64,000 nucleotides of DNA from Actinomycetales bacterium (GTDB taxonomy: Bacteria > Actinomycetota > Actinomycetes > S36-B12): contig WGLX01000003.1 of NCBI GenBank assembly GCA_016125355.1, forward strand, positions 119,123 through 183,122, read 5' to 3'. This document shows, in pieces, positions 7,970 to 18,822 of this stretch. The notes beneath the pieces were generated by a model. It was given only the letters and a program-made list of their open reading frames with translations. It did not search any database and was not told the origin of the DNA. Both the position numbers and the translations under genes were made by a program. Position 1 is the stretch's first letter, and each line of letters begins with the position of its first letter.

Positions 7970-8653
7970 ATGACGAGCACCATCCTCGCGGTCGATGACG
8001 AGGATGCGATCGCAGACCTGATCTGCGATGCCCTCAGCCTTGCCGGCTACCGGACGGTCCGCGCCGGTCACGGCATGGAAGCGCTGCGCCTGCTCCGTGA
8101 GACGCCCATCGACCTGGTGGTGCTCGATATCAGCATGCCCACGATGGACGGGTTCGAGGTGCTGGAACGCATGCGGTCGATCGGCGATCACCGCCCCGTC
8201 ATCATCCTGACCGCGCGCCAGGATCGCCAGGACGTGCATCGGGGCTTCGAGCTGGGTGCCGACGACTTCGTTCGCAAGCCCTTCGGGATCGAGGAGCTGA
8301 CGATGCGCGTCGCTGCTGTGCTGCGGCGCTCGCATCCCGAGGGAGAGAACACGGTTCTGCGTGTCGGTGATGTGACCATGGATGCCGCTGCCCACGTCGT
8401 GCGCGTCCACGGGGACGAGTTGTACCTCTCGCCGACCGAGTTCCGCCTGCTCGCGGTGCTCATGGGCAACCCCGATCGGGTGCTCGCGCGAGCGCAGCTG
8501 CTCGGGCAGGTGTGGGGTCTCGAGGAAGGTGCTGAGTCGACGGCGCTGGAGACCTACGTCTCGTACCTGCGACGCAAGCTCGGGGACGCACTCGCGATTC
8601 GCACGGTCCGCGGAGTCGGCTACCAGCTCGTGTCTCCCGGACGCGCCCGATGA
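7970..8653 (+). CDS. OmpR family response regulator
   Basis: A 227-residue two-domain regulator. The receiver (1-118) has acidic pocket D9-D10, phosphoacceptor D53 in LVVLDISMP, the switch Thr in IILTA and the conserved Lys in FVRKPFG. The C-terminal winged helix (about 130-222) ends with TVRGVGYQL. It should bind DNA after phosphorylation by the kinase encoded directly downstream, with which it overlaps by 4 nt (ATGA at 8650-8653). The stimulus is unknown; a secreted repeat protein is encoded just upstream. Confidence 0.93.
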   Translation: MTSTILAVDDEDAIADLICDALSLAGYRTVRAGHGMEALRLLRETPIDLVVLDISMPTMDGFEVLERMRSIGDHRPVIILTARQDRQDVHRGFELGADDFVRKPFGIEELTMRVAAVLRRSHPEGENTVLRVGDVTMDAAAHVVRVHGDELYLSPTEFRLLAVLMGNPDRVLARAQLLGQVWGLEEGAESTALETYVSYLRRKLGDALAIRTVRGVGYQLVSPGRAR

Positions 8654-10050
8654 GTCTGCGCTGGCGGCTCACGCTGCTGACCACGGCGCTGATCGCGGCT
8701 GCAGCCATCGTGCTCGGTCTCGCCGTCTTCGCGACCGCTCAGCGCGTCCAGCTGGGGATGGTCGATCGAACGCTATCGGGCGCGCTCAGCAATCCGCGTG
8801 TGCGGGCGCTCGAAGCGCGTCTGGCGTCCACCGGCAACGGCGGTGCCCTCGTGGGACTGGCGCGGGTCGTGCCGGGGACGACAGAGCTGTCGGTGGTGCA
8901 GCAGGCCGGCACGGCGTTCGAGACCGTGCCCTTCCCGCAGTTGACCAGCGCCGAGCTGGCAGCGGCGGCCACCGGACCGATCACCGTCGATGGCTCACCG
9001 CCGCAGCGCGTTCTCGTCCGTGATGTACGCCCCGGTCGGCTGACCGTCGCCGCGGCCATGCCGCTCGCCGACCTGCAGGAGGCCCAGAGGCGCCTGGCGA
9101 TCGGCATCGCGGTCAGCGCTCTCGCGGTGACCGCCATCGGTGCCCTCGCCTCCTGGCTGCTGGTCCGACGATTCATGCGTCCGGTGGACGACATCGCCGT
9201 CGCGGCGACGGCGATCGCCGCGGGTGACATCGACCGCCGCGTCCCGGTGGCACAGCCGGGCACCGAGGTGGGCCAGCTCGCAGAGGCCCTCAACGCCATG
9301 ATCGGGTCGCTGTCCGCCTCGCTCGCCGAGGTTCAGGACTCCGAGGAGCGACTGCGGCGATTCGTCTCCGACGCCTCGCACGAGATACGCACCCCCCTCA
9401 CGGTGATCAGCGGCTATGTCGAGCTCCTCCAGCGGGAGCGCGGTCCCGCGGAGCCGATGGAGGCGCGCGCCCTCGAGCGCATCTCGGCCGAGAGCCAGCG
9501 ACTGGAGCGGCTGGTCACGCAACTGTTGCTGCTGGAGCGGCTCGACCGCGATGCCGCCCAACTGGCACGCGACTTCGACCTCGCTCCGGTGGTCGCGGAC
9601 GGCTTTGCGGACATCGCTGCCCCTCTGACGGACCGCTCAGTGATGCTCGATCTCGACGCGGCGACGATCCATGGCGATCCGGATGCCTGGCGGCAGGTCG
9701 TGGCGAACCTGACGCAGAACATCGAGCGGCATACGCCAGCAGGCTCGCCGGTCGAGGTCACGTTGACGTCAACCGACGACGGCGCCGTCCTTCTCGTGGA
9801 CGACTCCGGACCAGGGATCCCGCAGGATCAGCGCGACACCGCGCGCGAGCGCTTCGCCCGCGTGGACCCTTCCCGGTCGAGCAGCACCGGTGGATTCGGG
9901 CTCGGCATCGGCATCGTCGAGTCGGTGGTGCGCAGCTCGGGGGGACGGCTCGAGCTGCTGGAGAGCCCGACGGGTGGGCTCCGGGTGCGCATCACCATCC
10001 CGGGCACCCCCAGGGGCGACGACGACGGTAACCTCCCTGCGGGCCCATAG
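8650..10050 (+). CDS. Membrane sensor histidine kinase
   Basis: A 466-residue sensor. It has an N-terminal membrane helix (about 7-30), an extracellular sensor region of about 115 residues, a second helix (about 150-172), a HAMP linker, a HisKA domain with the phosphorylated H244 in SDASHEIRTPL, and an ATPase domain with VDDSGPGIP and a GFGLGIGI glycine loop. It pairs with the response regulator, sharing an ATGA overlap. Oddly, its last codons and TAG stop are made of the first ten bases of the tRNA-Val gene (GGGCCCATAG). Confidence 0.93.
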   Translation: MSLRWRLTLLTTALIAAAAIVLGLAVFATAQRVQLGMVDRTLSGALSNPRVRALEARLASTGNGGALVGLARVVPGTTELSVVQQAGTAFETVPFPQLTSAELAAAATGPITVDGSPPQRVLVRDVRPGRLTVAAAMPLADLQEAQRRLAIGIAVSALAVTAIGALASWLLVRRFMRPVDDIAVAATAIAAGDIDRRVPVAQPGTEVGQLAEALNAMIGSLSASLAEVQDSEERLRRFVSDASHEIRTPLTVISGYVELLQRERGPAEPMEARALERISAESQRLERLVTQLLLLERLDRDAAQLARDFDLAPVVADGFADIAAPLTDRSVMLDLDAATIHGDPDAWRQVVANLTQNIERHTPAGSPVEVTLTSTDDGAVLLVDDSGPGIPQDQRDTARERFARVDPSRSSSTGGFGLGIGIVESVVRSSGGRLELLESPTGGLRVRITIPGTPRGDDDGNLPAGP

Positions 10051-10114
10051 CTCAGTTGGCTAGAGCGCCTCCCTTACAAGGAGGATGTCGTCGGTTCGAG
10101 TCCGGCTGGGCCCA
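10041..10114 (+). tRNA. tRNA-Val (anticodon TAC)
   Basis: A complete 74-nt cloverleaf: acceptor GGGCCCA pairs with TGGGCCC (10107-10113), D arm GCTCAGTTGGCTAGAGC, anticodon stem CCTCC/GGAGG around loop CTTACAA (anticodon TAC, valine), T arm with GGTTCGAGTCC. The discriminator is A and no CCA is encoded. The first 10 bases are also the 3' end of the histidine kinase gene. Confidence 0.96.
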
Positions 10115-10194
10115 CGAAGGTCGAGTGCGGAGCACGAGACCGCGAGTGGGCCCGAACAGCGCTGGGCCCACGAAGGTCGAGTGCGGAGCACGAG
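10105..10194 (+). repeat. 34-bp direct repeat containing the tRNA-Val 3' end
   Basis: Copies at 10105-10138 and 10161-10194 are identical over 34 bp: the last bases of the tRNA acceptor (GCTGGGCCCA) plus 24 bp of downstream DNA. Duplicated tRNA 3' ends are typical scars of tRNA-targeted integration, or of slippage. Only 22 bp separate the copies, so no cargo remains between them. Confidence 0.9.
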
Positions 10195-10197
10195 CAA

Positions 10198-10254
10198 TGC
10201 TGCGTCAGTCGTTGATGATCGAGCGTCATTCGGACGTCAACAATTGACGCAGCA
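10198..10254. terminator. Long inverted repeat, likely terminator
   Basis: TGCTGCGTCA (10198-10207) and TGACGCAGCA (10245-10254) form a perfect 10-bp outer stem, with an inner GTTGA/TCAAC pairing. It lies between tRNA-Val and the convergent DUF2202 gene and directly follows that gene's stop codon, so it may terminate both. Confidence 0.55.
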
Positions 10255-10255
10255 C

Positions 10256-11110
10256 CTAGGGGACGGCCCGGTAGGTGCGCATCACGCGATACGGCAGGTA
10301 GTCCGGGGACGGTGACGGCGCAAAGCCCACCACGGTGCAGACACCTGGCCGGGTCAACTCGACGGTGGCGCGGCCGTCGCGGACGCGGACCTCGCACCGG
10401 GCGCGTGTCTCCGTTGTGGCTCGCCACCGAACGGTCACGCCGGCATCCGTGCGTACCGGCTGCCTGGCCAGAACCAGCCGGGTGCCCACCTCATAGCGCC
10501 CACTGGGCGGAGCCGTCACCCGCGCGGTCTGAAGGGTGAGGCCGACAGCGCCGGGCGGGTCGCCCTGTGCTGTCGCGTGCAGGCTCGTGAACGCATCGAG
10601 GTGGTTGGTGTCCCCATCGATCAGGTTCTGCACCACGTTGTGCACATCACGGGGCAGATCCGGAAGAGCACCGGTCGTCCGGAGCAGCCCCAATTCGCCC
10701 CTCTCGATGTCGATGCCCACGGCAGCAGCCTGTGCCAGCGATGCTCGCGCCGCCGCCACCAGATCGACGTATCGCGCGGATACCGTCGGATCGTCGAACA
10801 CTCCCACCGCGTCCCCGCTCGTCGGGTCGGTGATGGACCTCTTGGCGAGCAGTTCCCGAATGGCGGCGAGGTGTCGTGACTCGCTCTCCGCCACGTTCGT
10901 GAGGATCGGCACCTCGAACTGCGGAGCCACCGTGGCATAGACATCGCTGGCCAGCTTCTCCGTCACCGCCAGTTGCTGGGTGGCCGTCACCGTCGCCGGC
11001 GTGATGGAGGTGACCGCCTCGGCCGGCATCGCCAAGCCGACGGCGATCATCACCGCTGACGCCGTCACGGCAATCCAGCCCTTTCCACGAATCCTCGGTC
11101 GTCCAGACAT
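10256..11110 (-). CDS. Secreted DUF2202 ferritin-like domain protein
   Basis: A 284-residue exported protein. Residues 1-32 form a signal peptide ending PAEA. Residues about 45-175 match DUF2202, a four-helix ferritin-like domain: EKLASDVYATVAPQF, NVAESESRHLAAIRELL and the C-terminal NVVQNLIDGDTNHLDAF carry the Glu/His residues that could hold two metals. After this comes an immunoglobulin-like tail (about 190-284) ending in SPDYLPYRVMRTYR. It may bind iron or another metal outside the cell; this is inferred from the fold. The gene is monocistronic. Confidence 0.82.
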   Translation of the reverse strand: MSGRPRIRGKGWIAVTASAVMIAVGLAMPAEAVTSITPATVTATQQLAVTEKLASDVYATVAPQFEVPILTNVAESESRHLAAIRELLAKRSITDPTSGDAVGVFDDPTVSARYVDLVAAARASLAQAAAVGIDIERGELGLLRTTGALPDLPRDVHNVVQNLIDGDTNHLDAFTSLHATAQGDPPGAVGLTLQTARVTAPPSGRYEVGTRLVLARQPVRTDAGVTVRWRATTETRARCEVRVRDGRATVELTRPGVCTVVGFAPSPSPDYLPYRVMRTYRAVP

Positions 11111-11271
11111 GCCTCATCACACTCCGCGTGCACGGCGGGCCCGTTGCCCGCACCTTCAGGATCCGACGCGAGGTGGGATGGATGCAGAACAGAGCGCGGT
11201 CATTGGCCGACTACTGGCCGTCCACGATCGACACCGCAAGCACGGGGCACGTCGTGCGCGGAGCTCTTCAC

Positions 11272-12339
11272 CTAGCCCAAGGCCGACGCGGTGATCTCGA
11301 GAAGGATCCAGTAGCCGGCGAACGACCCGTCTTCGTCCACGTCGACGATGACGTCGATATGGGCCGGGATGACGGAACCGTCCCTGCACTGCACGCCGAC
11401 CACGGCCGAGAGGTGCGTGACCCCGGTCTCCATCAGGTCGTCGACCACCGCGCGCATGGCGCTCGGCTTGTGGCCAGCCAGGGAGAAGACCGTTCCGAGG
11501 ATGGCATCCGGCTCCCATCCGCACAACGTGACCCGAGGCGACATGTCGACGACGTTCAGCTCGCGGTCGTAGGTCAGGATCACCCGCGCACGCTCCTGCG
11601 GGACCGGCTGCGTCCCGGCCATCACGATCGGCCACATCGACTTCGGCCCGTGGGCCTCACCCTCAGGCTGCCAGGCGTGCAGGAAGCCGGAGACGTTTCC
11701 CGTGCTGTCGAGGATCGGGCGGATCGAGACGCGCAGCTGCCGATGACGTCCGTCGGCGGCCGCTGCCTTTCCCTCGAGCACCCGAGCACGGCCGCTGTAG
11801 AGATCGGCGAGAACGGCTGGGCCCGGGACGTCCTCATCCGCAACCAATTCTCGAAGGTCCCGGCCGATGAGAGCCTCCGGCGACCAGCCGAGGAGCTCGG
11901 CAACGTTGTCCGACACCCACACAATGGTCCGATCGAGCCCCACGAGGGCGGACACGGTCGGCTGGTGGCCGTTCGACGCTCCGCCGCCACCTGTTGCCGA
12001 GGCGTCCGACTCCGTGCCGCCGGCGGACGCGCCGTCGCTGTCGAAGCGGTAGCCATAGCCGTGCAGGGTGATGATGAAGTGCGGCCGGGCCGCCGACTCG
12101 CCGAGCGAGCGACGCAATCGGCTCACGTGCACCTGAAGCGGTGTCGTATCCGCCGTCCACTCGGTCCCCCACATGGCGGTGAGGAGCTCCTGGTTGGTCA
12201 GGGCGATGCCCGGCTGATCAGCGAGCGCGCACAGCAACCGGTACTGAGCGCGGGTCAACTTGACCTGGACCCCGTCGAGCGTGACGCGATGGGCATCGCG
12301 GTCAATCGCCAACGCGCCGAACTCCTGGACGTGCGCCAC
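11272..12339 (-). CDS. Winged-helix DNA-binding protein with two PAS domains
   Basis: A 355-residue protein with an unusual order. Residues 1-105 form an OmpR-type winged helix (LTRAQYRLLCALADQPG, VHVSRLRRSLGE, TLHGYGYRF) with no receiver domain. After a Gly/Ser linker (about 106-126), PAS 1 (128-240, LVGLDRTIVWVSDNVAELLGW) and PAS 2 (250-355, LTYDRELNVVDMSPRVTLCGW) follow. It probably binds DNA and senses a small molecule, light or redox state through the PAS pair in a single polypeptide. The start is GTG with GAGG upstream. Neighbours do not reveal the target. Confidence 0.82.
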   Translation of the reverse strand: MAHVQEFGALAIDRDAHRVTLDGVQVKLTRAQYRLLCALADQPGIALTNQELLTAMWGTEWTADTTPLQVHVSRLRRSLGESAARPHFIITLHGYGYRFDSDGASAGGTESDASATGGGGASNGHQPTVSALVGLDRTIVWVSDNVAELLGWSPEALIGRDLRELVADEDVPGPAVLADLYSGRARVLEGKAAAADGRHRQLRVSIRPILDSTGNVSGFLHAWQPEGEAHGPKSMWPIVMAGTQPVPQERARVILTYDRELNVVDMSPRVTLCGWEPDAILGTVFSLAGHKPSAMRAVVDDLMETGVTHLSAVVGVQCRDGSVIPAHIDVIVDVDEDGSFAGYWILLEITASALG

Positions 12340-12460
12340 CTGAACCTCGATCCCCGTAACCTCAGACCTGGCTTAGCGCGAGGGTCTCACACCACCTCTG
12401 GGGAAGCATGTCGCTGGCGCACGGTCTCCCTTGCCGTTTGCTTGCCGATTGTGGGAGAGG

Positions 12461-12934
12461 TCAGTCGAGGGCAGCCAGCGCGGAGGCGTAGTCGTCGGCG
12501 CGACGGGCCTCGCCGGGGCCGTTGACGACCGACCAGCGCAGCACGCCCTCCTTGTCGATCACGAAGGTGCCTCGAGTGGCGAAGCCCTTGTCCTCGAGGA
12601 AGACGCCGTACGCCCGGGACACCTCGCCGTGCGGCCAGAAGTCGCTGAGCAGGGTGTGGCTGAGGTTCTCCTGCATGCCGAACACCTTGAGCGAGGCCAC
12701 CGGATCGCACGACACGCTGAGGACCACCGTGTCGTCATTGTCGAACTCCGGGGCCCGGTCGCGGATCTCGCACAGCTCACTGGTGCAGATACCGGTGAAC
12801 GCGAACGGGTAGAACATCAGGACGACGTTCTTCTCGCCGCGGAACTCCGACAGGGTCACGGCCTGGCCGTACTGGTTGGTCAGGGTGAAGTCGGGGGCCA
12901 GCTGGCCCACCTCAGGTCCGGTCATGACGGACAT
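12461..12934 (-). CDS. Peroxiredoxin (AhpE/Bcp type)
   Basis: A 157-residue thioredoxin-fold peroxidase that reduces hydrogen peroxide and organic peroxides in the cytoplasm. The peroxidatic cysteine is C50 in FTGICTSE; a second cysteine, C55, lies five residues on. AhpE itself has one cysteine, whereas the C-x4-C spacing is that of atypical two-Cys Bcp enzymes, so this protein looks intermediate. The conserved Arg in DPVASLKVF region and the C-terminal [11 protein letters not shown] are present. GGAGGAG lies 6 nt before the ATG. Confidence 0.92.
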   Translation of the reverse strand: MSVMTGPEVGQLAPDFTLTNQYGQAVTLSEFRGEKNVVLMFYPFAFTGICTSELCEIRDRAPEFDNDDTVVLSVSCDPVASLKVFGMQENLSHTLLSDFWPHGEVSRAYGVFLEDKGFATRGTFVIDKEGVLRWSVVNGPGEARRADDYASALAALD

Positions 12935-12967
12935 GCGCGTCTCCTCCAGGGGTCGGGGAGATCGACG

Positions 12968-13390
12968 CTATCGCTTGGCTCGTGGGGCCACCAATCGGGT
13001 GCCCTGCCAACCTGAGCTGGCGCTGATGGTGCTGGTCTGCTGCAGCCCGGCCGTCGGTGCAGCGTCGGAGATGTCCTCGGCCTCGATGTGCCCGTCGCGT
13101 CCGGGCTTGGGGGTGATGAGCCAGACGACTCCCTGGTCGGCCAGCGGGCCGATGGCGTCCATCAGGGCGTCCACGAGATCCCCGTCATCCTCGCGCCACC
13201 ACATGAGCACCACGTCGACGACGTCGTCGAAGTCCTCATCGACCATCTCGGCGCCGATGATCTCCTCGATGGCCAGTCGGAGATCCTCGTCGACGTCCGC
13301 GTCGTACCCAATCTCCATGACGCTCTGGCCCGGCTGCAACCCGAGGCGCCCGGCTCTTACTCGAGCCTCGCTCTCCGCACCGGCGGTCAC
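12968..13390 (-). CDS. DUF3052 domain protein
   Basis: A 140-residue actinobacterial protein of unknown role. It has the acidic DUF3052 core: LGLQPGQSVMEIGYDADVDE, then DDVVDVVLMWWREDDGDLVD, then a WLITPKPGRDG strand. The start at 13390 (GTG) is chosen because GAGGAG precedes it by 5 nt; longer extensions are out of family. DUF3052 genes are commonly found beside aceE in actinobacteria, as here, where the two are divergent. A link to pyruvate dehydrogenase is suggested only by position. Confidence 0.85.
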   Translation of the reverse strand: MTAGAESEARVRAGRLGLQPGQSVMEIGYDADVDEDLRLAIEEIIGAEMVDEDFDDVVDVVLMWWREDDGDLVDALMDAIGPLADQGVVWLITPKPGRDGHIEAEDISDAAPTAGLQQTSTISASSGWQGTRLVAPRAKR

Positions 13391-13667
13391 AACCACTCCT
13401 CGTCGCTTCGGGTAAGCATCACCGACCCCATGCCAGCGCGCCCCTCGAGCGGTAGTCCACCGGACCGCACGCCCCGGCGCAAGCGACCCGGCCGAATTGG
13501 CGGACTTCGTGTCCGATTCGTTCCCGAGCCCCGATGGCCACCACCCCGGTTCTCCCCCATCTGATGACGCATCTGTAGCCATGCGGAAGGATGGACCCAC
13601 ACCAGTGCTGTCCCGCCGATGCCCGGCGTCCGGCGATCCCGGAGGCCGGCCTACTCGAAGGAATGCC

Positions 13668-16409
<2,742 letters not shown>

Positions 16410-16411
16410 CC

Positions 16412-17563
16412 GTGGCCGACGATCCCCGGCGGTTCCTGCGCTACCTGGAGGCCGAGCGCAACGCCGCCATGCTGTACCGCGCCCTGGCCGACACCGTCGA
16501 GGGCGAGCGTCGCGAGGCCCTGCTCGAACTCGCCGACATCGAGGACGAGCACGCCGCCCATTGGGTCGACAAGCTCACCTCGCACGGACTGACGGTGCCG
16601 CCACCACCCACCGAGCTCGACCCCACGGACGCCGCCCTGGTGGCGCGCGCCCGCGGCGCGGGTTTCGCCGAGGTCCTCGAGCACCTGGAGGAGACGGAGG
16701 GCGCTGACGCCGGCATGTACGACGCCGAGCCGGAGGCGCCGGCGTTCATGTCGCAGGACGAGCGTGAGCACGTCGAGCTCTTCCAGCAGATGCGCAGCTC
16801 GCTGGAGAAGCCGGGGTCGGCCATGACGCTGCTCCAGTCGCGCAAGGCCGTCAGCGGTGGGGAGAGCTGGCATCGGACGGACAAGTCCGGCACCGTGCGG
16901 GCGGCCGTCTTCGGCGTCAGCGACGGCCTGGTGTCCAACACCGCGCTCGTCATGGGGTTCGCGGGCGCCGCCCCGAGCAACAGCACGATCCTGTTCGCCG
17001 GCCTCGCCGGACTGCTCGCGGGCGCCTTCAGCATGGCGGCCGGCGAGTACGTCAGCATGGCCAGCCAACGCGACCTGTTCCGACGCGAGATCGAGATGGA
17101 GGCCTCCGAGCTCCGAGAGAAGCCCGAAGAGGAGCTGAAGGAACTGGAGCTCATCTACCGCGCGAAGGGCCTGGACCGGCAGAGTGCCGCCGAGGTCGCC
17201 GAGCAGATCATGGCGGACCCGAAGACGGCCCTCGACACCCTCGCCCGTGAGGAACTGGGCCTCGACCCGGACGAGCTCGGATCCCCGATCAAGGCGTCGG
17301 TGTCGAGCTTCCTGGCGTTCGCGCTGGGCGCGTCCGTCGTGGTGATCCCGTACCTGTTCTTCATGGGCCAGGGCGCGTCCACGCCGGCTCCGCTGGTGCT
17401 CGCGATCGTGCTGGCGCTGATCGGGATGGCCGTCGTCGGCGGCGTCGTGGGGCGCCTGTCCGGACGCGGCGTGGTGTTCTCGGCCGGCCGGCAGCTGCTC
17501 TGGGGCAGCGGCGCCGCCCTGGTGACCTTCGCCGTCGGCCGTGTCGTCGGCATCGCCGTCTAG
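16412..17563 (+). CDS. Ferritin-like plus VIT1/CCC1 iron or manganese transporter
   Basis: A 383-residue fusion. Residues 1-145 are a rubrerythrin/ferritin-like domain with Glu-rich helices (LEAERNAAMLYRALAD, LADIEDEHAAHWVDKL, SQDEREHVELFQQM). Residues about 160-383 are a VIT1 membrane domain with VRAAVFGVSDGLVSN, SMAAGEYVSMASQ and several hydrophobic helices near the end. Relatives such as MbfA export iron and protect against peroxide. The GTG starts 2 nt after aceE stops, so the two are likely co-transcribed, an odd partnership with pyruvate dehydrogenase. Metal specificity is inferred. Confidence 0.88.
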   Translation: MADDPRRFLRYLEAERNAAMLYRALADTVEGERREALLELADIEDEHAAHWVDKLTSHGLTVPPPPTELDPTDAALVARARGAGFAEVLEHLEETEGADAGMYDAEPEAPAFMSQDEREHVELFQQMRSSLEKPGSAMTLLQSRKAVSGGESWHRTDKSGTVRAAVFGVSDGLVSNTALVMGFAGAAPSNSTILFAGLAGLLAGAFSMAAGEYVSMASQRDLFRREIEMEASELREKPEEELKELELIYRAKGLDRQSAAEVAEQIMADPKTALDTLAREELGLDPDELGSPIKASVSSFLAFALGASVVVIPYLFFMGQGASTPAPLVLAIVLALIGMAVVGGVVGRLSGRGVVFSAGRQLLWGSGAALVTFAVGRVVGIAV

Positions 17564-17578
17564 TCCGGCGAGTTCCCG

Positions 17579-18745
17579 GTGATCGACGACCCGCGCCCCG
17601 ACGTCACCGCCCTGACGCGGGCCGCCGGGGACCTGACCTCGTCGGCGACCCGGCGCATGGAGGACTCCCTCCCGTGGTTCCGCGACCTGGGCCCGGAGGA
17701 GCGCTCGTGGGTCTCACTCGTCGCCCAGGCCGGCATCTCTGCGTTCATCGAGTGGTACACCGCGCCCGAGCAGCCGCCCGCCCTCACCGCGGACGTGTTC
17801 GGGGCAGCGCCCCGGGAGCTGGCCCGCGTCATCTCCCTGGAGCAGACCGTCGATCTCGTGCGGACGACCGTCGGCGTCGTGGAGTCGGCGATCGACGAAC
17901 TGGCCACCGAGGTGGACCAGCCGCAGCTGCGGATGGCGATCCTGAGGTACTCCCGGGAGATCGCCTTCTCCGCCGCCGAGGTCTACGCGCGCGCCGCCGA
18001 GGCGCGCGGTGCCTGGGACGCCCGCGTCGAGGCGCTCATCATGGACGCCCTGCTGCGTGACGAGGTGGACGAGTCCGTGGTCGGTCGAGTGGCCTCGCTG
18101 GGCTGGTCCGCGCACGACGCACTGTTCGTGATGGGCGGCGCGGCGCCCGTCGGCGATGCAGGCAGCGCGCTCGACGTCCTGCGCCGCACGGCACAGCACC
18201 ACGGCATCGACCTGCTCACCGGCATCCAGGGCACGACGCTGCTCGCCGTCGTGGGCGCGGGCGACGAGCCCGTTCGGCAGGCACGGCTGCTGACCCCGCA
18301 CTTCGGCCCTGGCCCGGTCGTGGTCAGCGAGACCGTCTCCTCGCTCGGCCAGCTCCCCCGCGCCGCGCGCGCCACCCAGCTCGGCCTGCGGGCGGCCTGG
18401 GGCTGGGCGGATGCGCCGCGACCCGTCCCGGCATCCGATCTGCTCCCCGAGCGGGCCCTGGCCGGTGATCCCGATGCCGTGACCGCCCTCCTGGCCTCGG
18501 TCCACCACGCCCTGCTGGCCGACGCGGCCCTTTACGACACGGCGACCACCTTCCTCGAGCGCACGCCCTCACTGGAGGCGACCGCCCGAGCCCTGTTCAT
18601 CCACCCGAACACGGTGCGCTACCGGCTGCGGCGGATCTCCGAGGTCACCGGCTACAGCCCGACCGATGTCCGGGGCGCGTTCACCCTCCGGGTCGGCCTG
18701 GTCCTCGGCCGGCTCGCGGTGGACGAGGGACCCGAGATTTTGTAG
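17579..18745 (+). CDS. fasR: PucR-type regulator of fatty acid synthesis (FasR-like)
   Basis: A 388-residue regulator with an N-terminal GGDEF-like/unknown region and a C-terminal HTH (ATARALFIHPNTVRYRLRRISEVTGY, about residues 333-358) characteristic of PucR/CdaR proteins. In Streptomyces the protein encoded directly upstream of fabD, FasR, is of this type and activates the fabD-fabH-acpP-fabF operon. The position here is the same, so I assign FasR. The start is a GTG without a clear ribosome-binding site. A 19-bp palindrome spans its stop codon and precedes fabD. Confidence 0.87.
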   Translation: MIDDPRPDVTALTRAAGDLTSSATRRMEDSLPWFRDLGPEERSWVSLVAQAGISAFIEWYTAPEQPPALTADVFGAAPRELARVISLEQTVDLVRTTVGVVESAIDELATEVDQPQLRMAILRYSREIAFSAAEVYARAAEARGAWDARVEALIMDALLRDEVDESVVGRVASLGWSAHDALFVMGGAAPVGDAGSALDVLRRTAQHHGIDLLTGIQGTTLLAVVGAGDEPVRQARLLTPHFGPGPVVVSETVSSLGQLPRAARATQLGLRAAWGWADAPRPVPASDLLPERALAGDPDAVTALLASVHHALLADAALYDTATTFLERTPSLEATARALFIHPNTVRYRLRRISEVTGYSPTDVRGAFTLRVGLVLGRLAVDEGPEIL

Positions 18746-18757
18746 GGTTCCTACAAA
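18739..18757. promoter_or_regulatory. Palindromic operator candidate upstream of fabD
   Basis: TTTGTAGG-GTT-CCTACAAA is a perfect 8-bp inverted repeat with a 3-bp centre. It overlaps the fasR stop codon and lies 65 bp before the fabD start. It is AT-rich compared with the surroundings and is the best candidate FasR binding site in this window. Confidence 0.6.
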
Positions 18758-18822
18758 TCACGCGGGCCGACATTGGCGAGAATGACAGCGCCTGGCCCTC
18801 CCGATCACGGAAGGCTACGAGC

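Noticed and set aside
10056-10247. Small ORF downstream of tRNA-Val
   Set aside because: It reads through the tRNA and the 34-bp repeat with no ribosome-binding site.
11128-12525. Long plus-strand open frame opposite the winged-helix/PAS gene
   Set aside because: The minus strand has clear domains and codon bias; this is the high-GC shadow frame.
13497-13667. N-terminal extension of AceE
   Set aside because: The extra 57 residues have no family similarity; GTG 13668 has a ribosome-binding site.
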